Assembly: GCA_013146195.2 (NCBI GenBank)
Contig: CM028378.1
Span: 12,507,828 to 12,571,827 of the forward strand
Length of the DNA: 64,000 bases
Direction of reading: 5' to 3'
DNA from: Codonopsis lanceolata
Lineage: Eukaryota; Streptophyta; Magnoliopsida; Asterales; Campanulaceae
Part shown: in pieces, positions 1-12,018 of the stretch
How positions within the stretch are numbered: position 1 is the first letter of the stretch
Layout: each line of letters starts with the position of its first letter
Made by a program: the position numbers and the translations under genes
Notes under the pieces: model-generated
The model's input: only the letters and a program-made list of their open reading frames with translations
Told to the model about the DNA's origin: nothing
Database searches by the model: none

Positions 1-525
1 ATTACGATGTCGATATCATTTGATTGTTCGGACACTGTTTATGTACATATTTGTTGAGCTTTCCGATACAGCTATAGCATTGTACTTCACGGAAATAAGT
101 AATGCATTTAGGTTTCAAATGGGTCAATTATGTCCAAATTTTGTTTTTTATAGTTTGCTGAAATCGGAAAATGTATATTGAAGTACTTTTTCCAAAATCA
201 GCAATGAAAAATCGTGTAGTATTACGATTCTTTATCTGAGCTACATTGCATATCCCCTTCCCCCATCACGTCTCTCTCACTCACTCAATTTCGTTGCTGT
301 TTTTCAAGTTTGTGACTGAATATTGGACGATTCACTGTGCAATGGTTATAGTTATTATTCATTTTCTTTTCAAATTTAAGACTTGCATTGAGGCATAATG
401 GGTATACTTTGTGTTGGGTTATTCATTTTCTTTTCAAATGTAAGATTTGCATTCAGGCACAAGGGGTATAATTTGTTTTGGGTTTGCTTTAAGACATAAT
501 GCATGACTGCATGTTATGTGAACAG

Positions 526-3326
526 TGAGGATGCTCAAAGAAGAATTGCAGCTCCTCCAGGAGCCTGGATCGTACGTTGGTGAAGTTGTAAAGGTTATGG
601 GAAAATCAAAGGTCTTAGTTAAGGTTGGTGGGGTTTACTATTTCTTCCATAATTGTCTTATTTTCCATTTCATATTACTAGGTGTCTATCAAAAAAATGT
701 GTCTCACTCTTGTTGAAAGCATGGGTTTAAAAAATGTTTTTGCTATGATTATTCTCACTTATCATATGAATCTGAACTAAAAGCAACATACATTTAGGAT
801 TAGCTAGCACTATAGTTGTCAAACATTTTGGGAGGAATCTAGTAGTTTTTTTGGGTGTGTGCCATCCCCTTCAATGATAATATATGTATATATATATATA
901 TTTTGTCATCTCTTGGAGCATTTTTATATACTTATAGATTTCCCTAGAATTTGGTAATTTTAATTTACTTTAGTGCCTCCCCCTTCTTTTCTGTTTTGGG
1001 TGCTTTGATACTCAATTATGTTAATATACTCCCTACTATTGAGATCCTCTCTTGGATGAGACACAAAACTTGGAATCAAGAGCAGTTGGACAGATCACTT
1101 ACCACTTACCCTTTGGTTTCATTTCAGCATTGCCATTTTGCTGCTAAATCTTGCAATTCTGGTTAATTTGATTGATTTAACCAAGTTTTGTAGCATTGTA
1201 TCTGGAGTTTTAATCTGTATAGAGAAGAATTACTTGTTCATGGTGCAACCGTTGTTCCATTTTGTGAAAAGCAGTTGGTAAGAGAAATACCATCCCTCCG
1301 TCCCAAAATTATTGTCTTGTTTGACCCGGCACACGGATTAAGAAAGACCAATTGACTTGATCATTAATATTGGTATAAGGTGTAATTTCCGATAAAGCCC
1401 ATGTGTATGTGGCCTATAGTTAAAGTAGGAAGAAAAGATAAGGGTAAAATGGTTGAAGTGTTGTCCTAAAAAGAAAACTTACAAGCAAGACAATAATTTT
1501 GGGATGAACGAAAAATGAAAGCAGGACAATAATTTTGGGACGGAGGGAGTATTATGATAAGTAGCAAATAGAGAATTTGAAGCAGCACGACTATGTGACG
1601 AGCATGATTGTTTGGGTGCCTTAGTATTTGCATGCTTTTAATGGAAATAAATCTCACTGTTGTGACCCAAAGAAAGTTAAGAAATTCCCATTTTATTATT
1701 TGGAATTTGTATGCTCATATTCTGACATACGCTAGAATCACTGAGAATCACTTTGTACATTTTTTTTTCCCTTTCTTGTAATCACAAGTCTCTTCTTGTT
1801 TCTTTTTTTTTGATAGGTAAGCAAGGCCCCTTGTTGGTATGGGGATTGGAACCAAGGACCTCAAGGTCTTTGCCTAAGTTCCCTTGCCATCTCTCTCACC
1901 CCTTGGGGTCATGGATTCTATCTTTTTGCCTGTGGAATGAAATTATTTTATTGTTGTTTCCCTTGTTACTGTCAGAAACCCTTATTGTGTTTCATTGCAG
2001 ATCTCTGTATATGTGCGGGGGTCTGTACATAAATACCTGACTGATTGAACTTTTCACCGATAGGTTCACCCTGAAGGGAAGTACGTCGTAGATATTGAAA
2101 AGAATATTGATATTACGAAAATAACCCCATCAACCAGAGTTGCTTTGCGTAATGATAGCTATGTGCTTCACTTGGTACTGCCAAGTAAAGTCGACCCTCT
2201 AGTCAACCTCATGAAAGTTGAAAAAGTTCCAGACTCTACATATGACATGATTGGTGGTCTTGACCAGCAGATAAAAGAGATAAAGGAGGTGTGTCTCTTG
2301 AAATTACTATTCTCTTGTGCAATTTCTTAGTACAGTCAATCAATTATGCCCGATGATTGTGCTCTGCAAGCCGTTTGTTTACAATTACATAGTCTTATTT
2401 TTATAGGTCATCGAGCTCCCAATCAAGCATCCTGAGTTGTTCGAGTCTCTTGGAATAGCCCAGCCAAAGGTAAGTTGACCTGTAAGAATCTGCCAGTCTA
2501 ATATATGTTTTTGATTAGCACTAATCATTTAATTTCTTTGTAAAAAGGGTGTTCTACTCTATGGGCCTCCTGGGACAGGGAAAACACTGCTTGCTAGGGC
2601 AGTGGCTCATCACACTGACTGCACCTTCATCAGGGTTTCGGGGTCCGAATTAGTTCAAAAGTACATTGGTGAAGGCTCCAGGATGGTTAGAGAACTTTTT
2701 GTGATGGCCAGGTTAGTTCGTCATGTTTGGTCTCCATCAATGATCATCAGCTCTTTTAATTCACACACTGTGCTGTGCTATGATATTCGTTATCACCTCA
2801 GCAAGATTTTCATGTGAAACTTGTGTTTTGAATTTTCTTGTACTTTCCATATCTTTGCCATTACACAGGGAGCATGCTCCGTCAATCATTTTTATGGATG
2901 AAATCGATAGTATTGGATCTGCTCGCATGGAATCTGGAAGTGGCAATGGTGATAGTGAAGTCCAGCGGACTATGCTAGAGCTTCTCAATCAACTGGATGG
3001 ATTTGAAGCATCGAAAAAAATAAAAGTATATTCTAATTGCTGTTTCATTCAATATTTTTCTCATTATTAATGAGTTTATGGGATTTTCAATATTACTCGA
3101 GTGTTCTGTCCATTAACTGTCTAATACAGGTGTTGATGGCAACAAACCGAATTGACATTTTGGACCAAGCTCTTCTTAGGCCAGGACGTATTGACAGGAA
3201 AATTGAGTTTCCAAATCCCAATGAAGATGTATGTTAAATTCAAGATGGTCTTACTATTTCATTCACTTCACAGAAGATATTTTACTCACCTCACTTTCCT
3301 TTTTTATTATTTATTATTTTTTATAA

Positions 3327-3388
<62 letters not shown>

Positions 3389-6300
3389 CAAAAGCGCCAA
3401 AACAGGTGACGCGTCCTATGTATTAGCATATAGATGATACTTTATTGTTCTGCGTCCATTTATGGAATTTTACATCATTTTCTTATAGTAATTTAATTTA
3501 TAACTTGTGTCTGTTTGTTTTTTCATGTTATTAAATCATTTGATTCTATGGGTTCCTGTTTATAATATGCCTCTCTCTCAACCTTTATGTTGTATTTACT
3601 TTTTTAATATCTTGCAGTCTCGTCTTGACATCTTAAAGATACACTCGAGAAAAATGAATTTGATGCGTGGGATTGATCTGAAGAAGATTGCAGGGAAAAT
3701 GAACGGTGCATCTGGTGCAGAGCTCAAGGTGCATTTTGTAGTTTTTAAACTTAAGCCAATAGTTGTTTTTAACTGCAAGCCATAAGTTTTCCTTCGCATT
3801 CACAGTCATATATGAAAATCACATAAGAAGCCATGCATTTATCTTGTTTTCTTGGTTTCAATTATCGCTTGTTTGTCTTGCGGTGTATGCTTTTTTTACA
3901 ACAAAATTTTCTGTTATATGAATGAATGACCTGAAAATCATTTTCTCGTGGCCAAAAGAATAATAGAAATTTAATTTGTTTCCCACGAACTCCTCATTCA
4001 TTTAGTATTCTCATACTGTCTTCTATTTTTTTATCTCTATTTTCAAATCACTTTTGGGAGATTTTTAAAAATGAGCAAGGGGTTGATTGTAATCTTAGAA
4101 CATAAGTGAATAAAGAATACACACTTTACCTTTGCAATTTCTGGGAACATAAACAAAAATTGTTATAAGTTCCTTTGTGTTGCTTCTAAAGTATTCCTCG
4201 CTTGGTAACTGTAAGTTCTAACTACCCCTCATTGTAAATGAAAAGGGCACCCCAGTATCGTTTCAGAAACAGCTGTCATCTTGATCCTTATGACCTGGCC
4301 GTTACACCCCTGAGCTTTAGGGCGTGCTGAAGCGGGCCTTTGCTAGCAAGCATCTTCGAAATGTCATTTAAGTCACATATGCATCAGCATGATCAAAATA
4401 AGCATCCACTCTTAACCAAAAATGCCTTTTCCACTCTCCTCTGATTTCTTTCAGCAATCTTCTTCAACTCTCTATACACATTGTTTACCTCCTAAACTTC
4501 CTATATTGACCCACCCTCATGGTATCACTAAACCACTTGATCATTATGGCAGTATCCCACCCTTCATGAAATTACCGAACTGCCCCGTCATCATGGTAGC
4601 TATGTTGCACAGATACGGATACGTGGACATGGGATACGTGGATACATGATTTTTGAAAAATATAGGATACGGGTATGGGGGGTAATGTAAATATTCTAAA
4701 TTTAAGGACCAAACTATAAATATAAAAAAGTATAAGCGCAAAATAATACTTTCCACTGGCCAAAATGTAAATATTCACTTCGCAAGGGGATATTCGCAAG
4801 ATAATAGAAGGAAGAAAATCGCACATAAGGAAGAAAAAGTTTGACGGTACTTACCAGAAGGAAGAAAAATCACAGCAGCACGCTGTTGGCGAAATGACGA
4901 TTGGCGGTGGCTGACGGCTGTTTCGACTTGGCAGGTCTAGGATTCAAGTTCACTTCGCAAGGGACTAGCATTCACGACTTCGACAGCAGCAGTTGGGTAC
5001 ACGACGAATTGTAGAAAAATAGGGGATTTATTAAGCCAAAATGTGTCCGTTTTAAGTTATACATATCCCAATTTGGACACCGATACGCGTGTCCGTGTCG
5101 GAAGTTTCAAAAAATGAAAATTCAGTCCCTGTACGTATTTGGGGCCATATTTTCCGTATCTGTACCATGTCCGTGCCAGACACAGAATACGCCTAGGGTT
5201 TGGCGTGTCTGTGCAATATACATGGCAGTCGCCCACCACATAATCCATGACCTGTCGACCATGCAATACTTGCCATCTAATCTGCCTAACCATCCATATG
5301 CAATTTCTCCATGAAGCTAAGGCAACTGGCTAGTTCACTTGCCATCAAAAAAAGTGACAAAAATCTGAATTCCAGATCTATCAATATCATCTTTCGACGT
5401 CACCGGAGGATGCCGGAATCAGCCTCACGCGCCGGCGCCAGAATTTCTTGCCGGAGTATCACAGACCTGGTCGCCTGCACCCTACGAACTGCTTCCCGTG
5501 GTTTATTAGTTGATTGGGGGAGATTGAGTCTGTTTTTGTAATTTTTTTTGTTTATTTTATTTTTTTCCCTTTTTTTTTATAATGTTCTGTGCTGCCTGCA
5601 TCTTATATCATTACTTGGGGTTTATTTTCCTTTCATTTTTAGGCATCTTATTTATTATTTATTATATTTTTAATTTGGGGTTTGGGATTATTTGAATTTT
5701 TCATTTTGTTTTTGGATTTTACTTTATTTTTTTTAAAAACCTTATTTTCTTTGGTTGCTTAACTATTTATTATATTACTTGGAATTTTAAACTAGCTCAG
5801 AATTTCATCATATATGCTATGTTAGAACTTAATTTCATGTATTCTGTTCACTTATAACATATTTTGTTGATATTTGTTAAATTATATGTATTTTATGTAT
5901 TTTTTATGTGAGCCTTTTTAGCACCTCGCCTCGCCTCAAATTTGGACCTATCGCCTTTTGGCGCCTCGACTTTGACAACTATGCTATACAAAACCAAGTT
6001 TGTTTTCCCTCACCAAACCTTTGTTGTAAACTAACATACTCTACACTAATGTAGCAGAGTTCTTTCCACTGTCTCACTACACAACCTAAGCACAATAGCA
6101 CATATGCATCTCCAAAATTGAATATCCCAAGCTCAAATTTGCTTTGGGTTTGAGTAGAGGAGAGAATGTTGAAATGGGGCTGTGGATGTGGTTACCCAAT
6201 AGGGAGAGGTGCCATATGCAAGGCAGTGAATGTGTTGGTGATGGTTGAATCAGATCTAGGAATGGAGGTCTTTCATTGGTAGTTTTAGATCTCTTATTAG

Positions 6301-7463
6301 CATCAGAAGAGAGGAGGGATTTTGTTGATGTTGTGTTTGTGTAATTTACCCTATTTTCACAAAAACTAAATACTCCCTCTGTCGCTAAATGAGTGTAAAG
6401 AAGGGTGCCGGAAAGCGCCCATACCATGTGGGGTCTGGGGAAGGGAAAATCTAGGCCACCTTACCCTTGTTTTTGCAAGGCGATGGATTCTAATCCAGGA
6501 CCTCCATGCCTCAAAGGGGAGAGACTCCACCATTCGCCAAGCCCCCGCCCTCCCACTAAATGAGTGTCCATTTTTAAAATTTCTTGACCCAAAATGAGCG
6601 TCCATTTTTGTATTTGTTTACTAATTTCACCTTTGAGGCATATCATGCCCTAGTGTGGACTTCTGATGTTATATGTGGACAAGGGCATTAATGTACATGT
6701 GCCGCTAAAATGACTCAAAAGCCAACTTCCTTATATTTAGTGAAAAAATTAAAAATGGATACTTATTTAGGGAGAGGGAGTAAATTGATGTAATTGATAT
6801 AGTATCAGTAATTTGATATAGTATCATGGGCCACAACTCCTACTCTCTACTGTAGTACTGTGCACTCTGCTGTGCTGCCAGAATAGAAAAATGATGCTTT
6901 TCTTTTCTGTTTAATTGGCTATATATGATCACTGGAGGCCATTACAATGCTCTCACTATTGACTGCCATTTCACTGCCCGATAGCTTCAATAAATGATGT
7001 GCAAGCGAGAGGGAATACTAACTTTCTTGCCTTTGACTAGGATGAAAAAGACCATAAGGATACTGATTATGTATGTTTTTCCAAGGTAGCCGCATTAGTC
7101 AATATTGGAAAAGGAAAAAGCTTTATGCGGGTTACAAGTGGTAACCTCCAAGTTAACGAGGTGCTGCGTATGTAGTCTGCGTAGAGTTAGAGCTGATTTT
7201 CATGCCTTGTTAATTGTATTATTTTTCTGCTTTTTTTCTTTTACCACTTTGATATGGAATAGATTTGAGTCCAATTCACCTCCCGGCTCTGCAATCGTTG
7301 AAATCTGTTATCGTTCTTGCAGGCGGTGTGCACTGAAGCAGGGATGTTTGCCTTGAGAGAGAGAAGGGTTCATGTAACACAGGAAGATTTTGAGATGGCT
7401 GTTGGGAAGGTCATGAAGAAGGAGACGGATAAAAACATGTCTTTAAGGAAGCTTTGGAAGTAG
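526..7463 (+). CDS. RPT6: 26S proteasome regulatory AAA-ATPase RPT6, copy A (5' partial)
   Basis: Base-ring ATPase of the 19S regulatory particle, which unfolds ubiquitylated substrates and threads them into the 20S core. Exons 2-9 are 526-623, 2064-2288, 2407-2469, 2548-2711, 2869-3025, 3130-3228, 3618-3728 and 7323-7463, giving 352 residues. All have GT-AG borders and join in frame. Exon 1 lies left of the window. Visible motifs are the coiled-coil/OB region (RMLKEELQLLQEPGSYVGEV), Walker A GPPGTGKT (exon 5), Walker B IIFMDEID (exon 6), the sensor-1/arginine-finger stretch MATNRIDILDQALLRPGRID (exon 7) and the C-terminus NMSLRKLWK followed by TAG. Coding sequence differs from copy B by one synonymous base in exon 9. 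Intron 8 (3729-7322) is full of transposons. Function follows from strong conservation of the family; expression is not shown by sequence. Confidence 0.97.
1290..1549. mobile_element. Stowaway-like MITE in RPT6 intron 2 (copy A)
   Basis: About 260 bp flanked by TA. The ends are inverted repeats: CCTCCGTCCCAAAATTATTG on the left, and its complement ending in GGGACGGAGGGAG on the right. This is the typical Stowaway (Tc1/mariner-derived) terminus. The same element is in copy B at 19922-20176, so it predates the duplication. Confidence 0.85.
1804..1905 (-). mobile_element. Possible tRNA-derived SINE fragment in RPT6 intron 2 (copy A)
   Basis: Read on the minus strand, this stretch has an A-box-like TGGCAAGGGAACTTAGG and a B-box-like GGTTCCAATCCCC, and it ends in TATC plus a run of A. 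That arrangement suggests a short SINE fragment. No convincing target duplication was found. It is repeated at about 20425-20530 in copy B. Confidence 0.4.
3328..3387. repeat. (TG)n(TA)n microsatellite, RPT6 intron 7 (copy A)
   Basis: About 28 bp of TG repeats run directly into about 30 bp of TA repeats. The matching tract in copy B (21953-21989) is clearly shorter, so this is a fast-changing marker that separates the two copies. Confidence 0.95.
4601..5222. mobile_element. TIR-flanked element, unclassified, RPT6 intron 8 (copy A)
   Basis: The left part (TTGCACAGATACGGATACG) is inverted at the right end (CGTGTCTGTGCAA). The interior has no coding potential that I recognise. The same element sits at about 23205-23820 in copy B, where a 15 bp internal repeat near the left end is missing. 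No clean target duplication was identified, so class and exact ends are uncertain. Confidence 0.5.
5366..5983. mobile_element. hAT-type non-autonomous element, left end deleted (copy A)
   Basis: The right terminus (CTTTGACAACTATG) and the adjacent CTATACAA (5984-5991) match copy B exactly, but the left terminus and left target duplication seen in copy B at 24144-24160 are missing here. The loss spans about 400 bp in two nearby blocks. The shared GC-rich interior begins near 5395. No transposase is encoded. Confidence 0.8.
6373..6780. mobile_element. Stowaway-like MITE containing a SINE, intron 8 (copy A)
   Basis: The element is flanked by TA at 6371-6372 and 6781-6782. Its left end CTCCCTCTGTCGCTAAATGA is the inverted counterpart of the right end TTATTTAGGGAGAGGGAG. 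It is interrupted by a SINE (6397-6555). The orthologous element in copy B is 25383-25789. Confidence 0.85.
6397..6555 (-). mobile_element. tRNA-derived SINE nested in the Stowaway MITE (copy A)
   Basis: A 159 bp insertion bracketed by an exact 12 bp direct repeat CTAAATGAGTGT (6385-6396 and 6556-6567), the target-site duplication expected of a retroposon. On the minus strand it has an A-box-like GGCTTGGCGAATGGTGG and a B-box-like GGTCCTGGATTAGAATCC, as in RNA polymerase III-transcribed SINEs. The same insertion is in copy B at 25407-25564. Confidence 0.8.
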
Positions 7464-8770
7464 ATAGCTGTTTTATTATTCTTATTTTGCAAACCCAGCG
7501 GCAGAAAACAGTATGAATGTTTCGTAAAGGTTAAAGTATATTTTTATGCTGATCATATTTGAAGGGAATGGTCAAGTTCTCAATTCCTTTGTAGAAATTA
7601 TTTGACCACTAAATTAAGTACTAATAATTAGTTTTTATTTTTTTATTTTTTAATAAATATAGTGAAACTCAATAGCAATAGCAAAGCCCCAGCCACTATA
7701 GGGCCAAGGGTGGCCATGGTCCCCAAGCCTTTTGGTGATATTCAATTTACCCGTTTTCAAAATATAGTTATTTCCGTTTTAAGTAAATTTTGACCCTGGT
7801 TGAATTCTACATGTAACTTTTTAAGTTTAATTTAATTTGATGATACTAATTGAATTAATTGCATTTCAAAATTAGTATTGTAATGCTTTTAAATCGAGTA
7901 ACTCGATATTAATCAAGAACTACTTTTTTACTCCGTGTTATTCGGCCAGGCGCAATTTTTATGTGAAGATCATATATTTATCGATCCTTTTCCAAATTCA
8001 AAATAAAAATTAGTAACTTTTGTTGCCTTCAATCGGTTAGAATTAGTTTCTTGTTAAAGTTATTTGGCCCCCAAAGAGTCAAATCCAGACTTTTACCACT
8101 TGTAACAGGCTTGGTGTGATATCCGACACAAACTAATACGTAATCTGTTTACTACAACGAAATAGAATCATCTCTTCCACATAATTAATTCTGCAGAATA
8201 TATAATTTTACGATTTGTCTTCTTCATCTCTATGGTTGCTCTCTCTTTCTGTTTCTGGTGGCGAGGGATGGCTTGGACAAGTTTTTGCTTCATTTGATTT
8301 TTCTTTTTCCTGATTTATTTTCCATTTTTGAGTGTGTGATGCACAGAAGCACACAAATGATGACCACTAAGTAGATAGAACGTCCAATGTTTTTCACCAT
8401 AAAAAAAATGTGAAAATGAGTGTTTATTTTTTCTTAAAACAATTTATCCCTAAATGGGAGAGCTTCTATTTCTATATAAGTTTTACCAATTTCACATTTG
8501 ACAGCAAGGGAAAAAATAAAAATAAAAAACATTACATGGTAAAAAAAATCTAGTTAATGGGTGTAATGTCAAGATCATCGATCTGGTTCATTACTTAATA
8601 ATCAAAGTTAACTTTCCCGTGGAAATATAATGCATAACCAAATTTGAATTTGTTCCAACTGTAGCAATGTCACCAAAGTCCAACTGCATGGCACGTGTCC
8701 TGCTCACATGCCCTGCATGTGGTATGCTCACTTGCTCCGTATGTGAGGATCAATTTGGGTCGGGTATCTC
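7464..8770. other. RPT6 copy A 3' flank, no gene recognised
   Basis: AT-rich DNA with the RPT6 3' untranslated region and downstream spacer. It is nearly identical to 26473-27787 apart from small indels near 7630-7700 and 7925-7960. I saw no ORF with recognisable homology and no RNA gene. Confidence 0.7.
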
Positions 8771-8780
8771 AAAGATGTTT

Positions 8781-8989
8781 GAAAAAATTACAAGTCGGTA
8801 CATCTTTTAAAAGATGTTTTTAAATGAATCCAGCTATTTTTTGGATATATCTTTTTTAGTACAATGTAGAAATGAAGCACGCCTTAATGCCTCTTTATCT
8901 TTTAGGATCATTTGAGTGGCTGCAGCAGTCATACTCATCTCTCTGTTCTTAATTATTGAAATGTCTTCGTGATTGTCTATGGGTGGCGG

Positions 8990-9069
<80 letters not shown>

Positions 9070-9813
9070 TGTGTGTGTGTGTGCAAGAAGGGGAATTTTA
9101 TGCATGCAATACTTAGGGTGTGATGGAGCAATTACTGTGACAAGAAAGATGAGATTTTGAAGCTTCTTTTGACATGGAGCAATCATTAATGAAATAGTTA
9201 TGTGCTCTAAACATGCTGTTGGAAGTGCTCCTTTTAACTTGTGCAATGCACAGCTGCATCTTTTATGATAAGATGTCTTCGGCTGAGAAGAAAGATCGAC
9301 GCCGATAAGCTCCCATCAAAGACGCAGAGACTGAATATCACCCAGCAAGAACTCCAAGAGCTGGCCATTTCTGCCCCCTCGCTTTTGTTTAAAACACAAG
9401 TTAAAACACAAGGAAGACAACATTAACCGTAGAATAACTCATTTGCCTGGCCTATATTGTGGATTGAAGAATGGAGGAACGATTCCGAAAATTCACGTCA
9501 GACAATTTGATGTCCGATTTGACAAAGAACCCCGATGCCCCGAATTATAAAGAACCGATAAGTCTGTTTGACATCAAGAATTCGATATCTAGGCCTCGAT
9601 GCCCCACCTTGGCATCAAGATATCGATTTTTTGTCTTGAAAAAAATGTGTTAATTGATGCCTAATATTGGCATCAGCATTATCTGATTTTTTTGGTCTTC
9701 ATTAATGACATTTTTGTCATTTGGCAACCAATTTGTAGTTATATGAAATGTCCAAAAAATTGATAGATCTAGATGAAAACATGTTTCTAAAATTGTACCA
9801 CTTGAAATTTGCC
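8781..9813. mobile_element. Non-autonomous Mutator-like element, family 1 (copy A)
   Basis: The ends are inverted (AATTACAAGTCGGTACA on the left, TGTACCACTTGAAATTT on the right) and flanked by a 10 bp direct repeat with one mismatch, AAAGATGTTT (8771-8780) and AAAGACGTTT (9814-9823). A 9-10 bp duplication and long termini fit a MULE. No transposase is visible. It contains a long (TA)n tract at 8992-9061. Copy B has the same element at 27798-29810, interrupted by a relative. Confidence 0.8.
8992..9083. repeat. (TA)n/(TG)n microsatellite (copy A)
   Basis: About 70 bp of alternating TA followed by a short TG-rich tract, inside the MULE-like element. The equivalent in copy B (28964-29064) has a very different internal structure. 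Confidence 0.95.
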
Positions 9814-9820
9814 AAAGACG

Positions 9821-10165
9821 TTTTTTTGTGAAATTGGATCCGGTCCATTTTTTGAAATTTATAACTCCTCCAGTTTAGTGTTTATTTATTTTTTCAACCC
9901 GAAAAGTTACTTTTAGGGTAAAATAACTACGATATCTTTAATGAATCGAAAGAGCGCTCGGATGTCACTTACAAGTGAACCGCGATACATCAATTTTTTT
10001 TTCACTATGATTCAATAGTAATATTTCCTAATCTAAATGCATCGCGATACATTAATGTGCTTAGAGTCATTTCGCCTCAAAGTATCATTTTTGTTAAAAA
10101 CCACTAAACTAGAGAGGTTATAAAATTTAAAAAGTGAACCGACCTGCAATTTTACCAAAAAGAAA
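9821..10165. mobile_element. Inverted-repeat element, family 2 (copy A)
   Basis: The two halves are long imperfect inverted repeats of about 100 bp (left GGTCCATTTTTTGAAATTTA, right TAAAATTTAAAAAGTGAACC) around a short centre containing ACCGCGATACATCAA. It adjoins the family 1 MULE. The copy B counterpart is about 29812-30170, and a third relative starts near 40263. I found no clear target duplication. Confidence 0.6.
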
Positions 10166-10224
10166 CCAAACCAAAAAACAAAATCATTTTGAAAAGAGTA
10201 TTTATTCACAGCAATTAGTTGGTA

Positions 10225-10324
10225 NNNNNNNNNNNNNNNNNNNNNNNNNNNNNNNNNNNNNNNNNNNNNNNNNNNNNNNNNNNNNNNNNNNNNNNNNNNN
10301 NNNNNNNNNNNNNNNNNNNNNNNN
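10225..10324. other. Assembly gap (100 N)
   Basis: Exactly 100 N. The sequence before it matches copy B up to 30224. The sequence after it is PIF/Harbinger transposon, so both the duplication junction and the left terminus of the transposon may be hidden here. Confidence 1.
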
Positions 10325-10419
10325 TTTTTTTCAACAAACCGTCCGACAATGAAGAAGAGATTGATATTCAAGATGATATGTTGATGAAACCACGTGAGTG
10401 GAAAAATAATAAGAACTAG

Positions 10420-11135
10420 GTGGGCGACGCACGAGACTGCTAACTTTGTGTAAATCATGGGAGAACGTGACTACCGATAGTTTCGTTGGAACAAACCAAA
10501 CATCAACATGTGTGACAAACACTTACAACGAGCATCGTGGGAATGGTATGATCGTAACTTTGGGTCAAATTAAGAATCATTTTCAGAAATTGTCTAGGCT
10601 GCTTCAAAATTTTCTGGCGCTTTTAATCAAGCATTAGCTTGCAAAAGAAAGTGGCCGAATGATGATGATGTAATTATGAAGGCACATATGATTTATGAAG
10701 TCGATGAAGGGAAAAAATTTTATGTCAATAGAAGCGTGGCAAATACTTCGTAATATTCCTGTGGTGGGCAAAATATGTTGTATGGGAAACATGCAACAAA
10801 AAATCATCAAGGGCTCAAAACGATCTCAAATGAAGCATGTTCAAAACTCCTCAATACAAACACCTTCAATGACATATCCAACTCAACCTCCCCCGAAAGA
10901 AAGCTTCAAAAATAAGGAAAATGTGAATACCGAAAAAATTTCGAAGACTTACGTGAATCAAACCGCATCGAATCGAGCTTAGTGAGAAAATTGAGTGATA
11001 TTTCACTATCGAACATGAAAAGCTGGAGGAGACCAAGAAGAAATGTATGTTCAAACAATGGGAGGTCTTTGAAAACATGGAAAACAAATCATGAAGAAGA
11101 AGATGATATGCACAAGGTTGTATCGCGCACTGCTT
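10420..11135 (+). pseudogene. PIF/Harbinger ORF1 (Myb/SANT-like accessory protein), degenerate
   Basis: Reading frames at 10446-10634 and onward give CKSWENVTTDSFVGTN, YNEHRGNGMI, GQIKNHFQKLSRL, then in shifted frames DDDVIMKAHMIYEVDEGK and AWQILRNIP. This is the Myb/SANT-like protein commonly found beside plant Harbinger transposases; it is thought to help bind transposon ends. The reading frame changes at least twice between 10610 and 10760, so it is a pseudogene. Downstream frames carry a lysine-rich tail ending near 11135. Confidence 0.7.
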
Positions 11136-11205
11136 AAGTAGATATATTTTTATCGCAACATATTGTATCAGATTATTTTATCAACGCTTTCTATTTTATC
11201 ATTGT

Positions 11206-11330
11206 ATTGATTATATTGTATTGTATTGTATTGATTGATTGTATTGAATCGTATTGTATTGTAAGATTGTATTGTATTGTATCATATCTATCATATTGTA
11301 TTGTATTGTATTGTATTGTATTGTATCAGG
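11206..11330. repeat. (TTGTA)n pentanucleotide microsatellite
   Basis: An imperfect run of TTGTA/ATTGT units about 125 bp long within the PIF/Harbinger element, between its two ORFs. Confidence 0.9.
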
Positions 11331-11334
11331 CTTT

Positions 11335-12000
11335 TCAATTTGACAATGTTGTCAAAATAAATCGATGTGTTGTCAACATCATCCTATCAAAATAAAAAGA
11401 CAAAATAAAATCTTCAAGATATCCATAAATGGATAAAACCCATGCTTTCACTTGTATCGAAACCGCTTCCATATCTATCTTCCTTTAACAATCAAGATAA
11501 AGAATAATTACCACAATCACCCAAAGGTGATTGTGACAAGACATTGTTTTTTTATTCAATGAACGATAATTGAATTTTTTCATCTCCCGTGACTTTTTAT
11601 AAACGTGGTTAATGATGCATTTGTTTAGCAATCTGAAGAAACTATCACAAATGTATGTAAATGCTTCTTTCATTGTATTGTGCTTTCTCTAATTTGACAA
11701 TGTTGTCAAAATAAATCAATGTGTTGTCAACATCATCCTATCAAAAAATAAAAAGACAAAATAAAATCTTCAAGATATCCATAAATGGATGAAAATTCAG
11801 AATCTGTTTCCATATCCATCTTCCTTTAACAATTAAGATAACAATAAAGAGTACATATTGTCACAATCACCCAAAGGTGATTCGACAGGTAATATTTTTT
11901 TACTCAATTAAATGACAATTGAATTTTTCTCATCTCCCGTGACCTTCTATAACTTAAATGATGCATTGTGTTAAGAATCGGAAAAACCATCACATGTTCT
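11335..12000. repeat. ~350 bp imperfect tandem duplication inside the PIF/Harbinger element
   Basis: The block beginning AATTTGACAATGTTGTCAAA near 11337 recurs near 11692, and both copies continue through AAGATATCCATAAATGGAT and a CATCTCCCGTGAC stretch. The second copy has small deletions. It lies just upstream of the transposase gene. Confidence 0.8.
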
Positions 12001-12018
12001 AATACACTTAAAAATTAT

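Larger units (their letters stand above)
1..10224 (+). repeat. Segmental duplication, copy A
   Basis: This segment matches 18629-30224 almost base for base in direct orientation (position 1 aligns with 18629, and the last bases before the gap at 10225 align with 30224). It contains RPT6 exons 2-9 and downstream repeats. The main differences from copy B are a loss of about 400 bp at the left end of a hAT element near 5360-5400, absence of the 951 bp element found at 27805 in copy B, and different microsatellite lengths (3329-3387, 8992-9083). The duplication junction must lie in or beyond the N gap. The left boundary is outside the window. Confidence 0.96.

Noticed and set aside
2761..2988. 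Minus-strand ORF opposite RPT6 exon 6 (also at 21386-21613)
   Set aside because: It is the shadow of a strongly conserved plus-strand exon.
8949..9246. ORFs made of Tyr-Ile or Ile-Tyr repeats
   Set aside because: They are translations of the (TA)n microsatellite and have no gene-like features.
10134..10458. ORFs spanning the N gap
   Set aside because: They are artefacts of translating N as open sequence.
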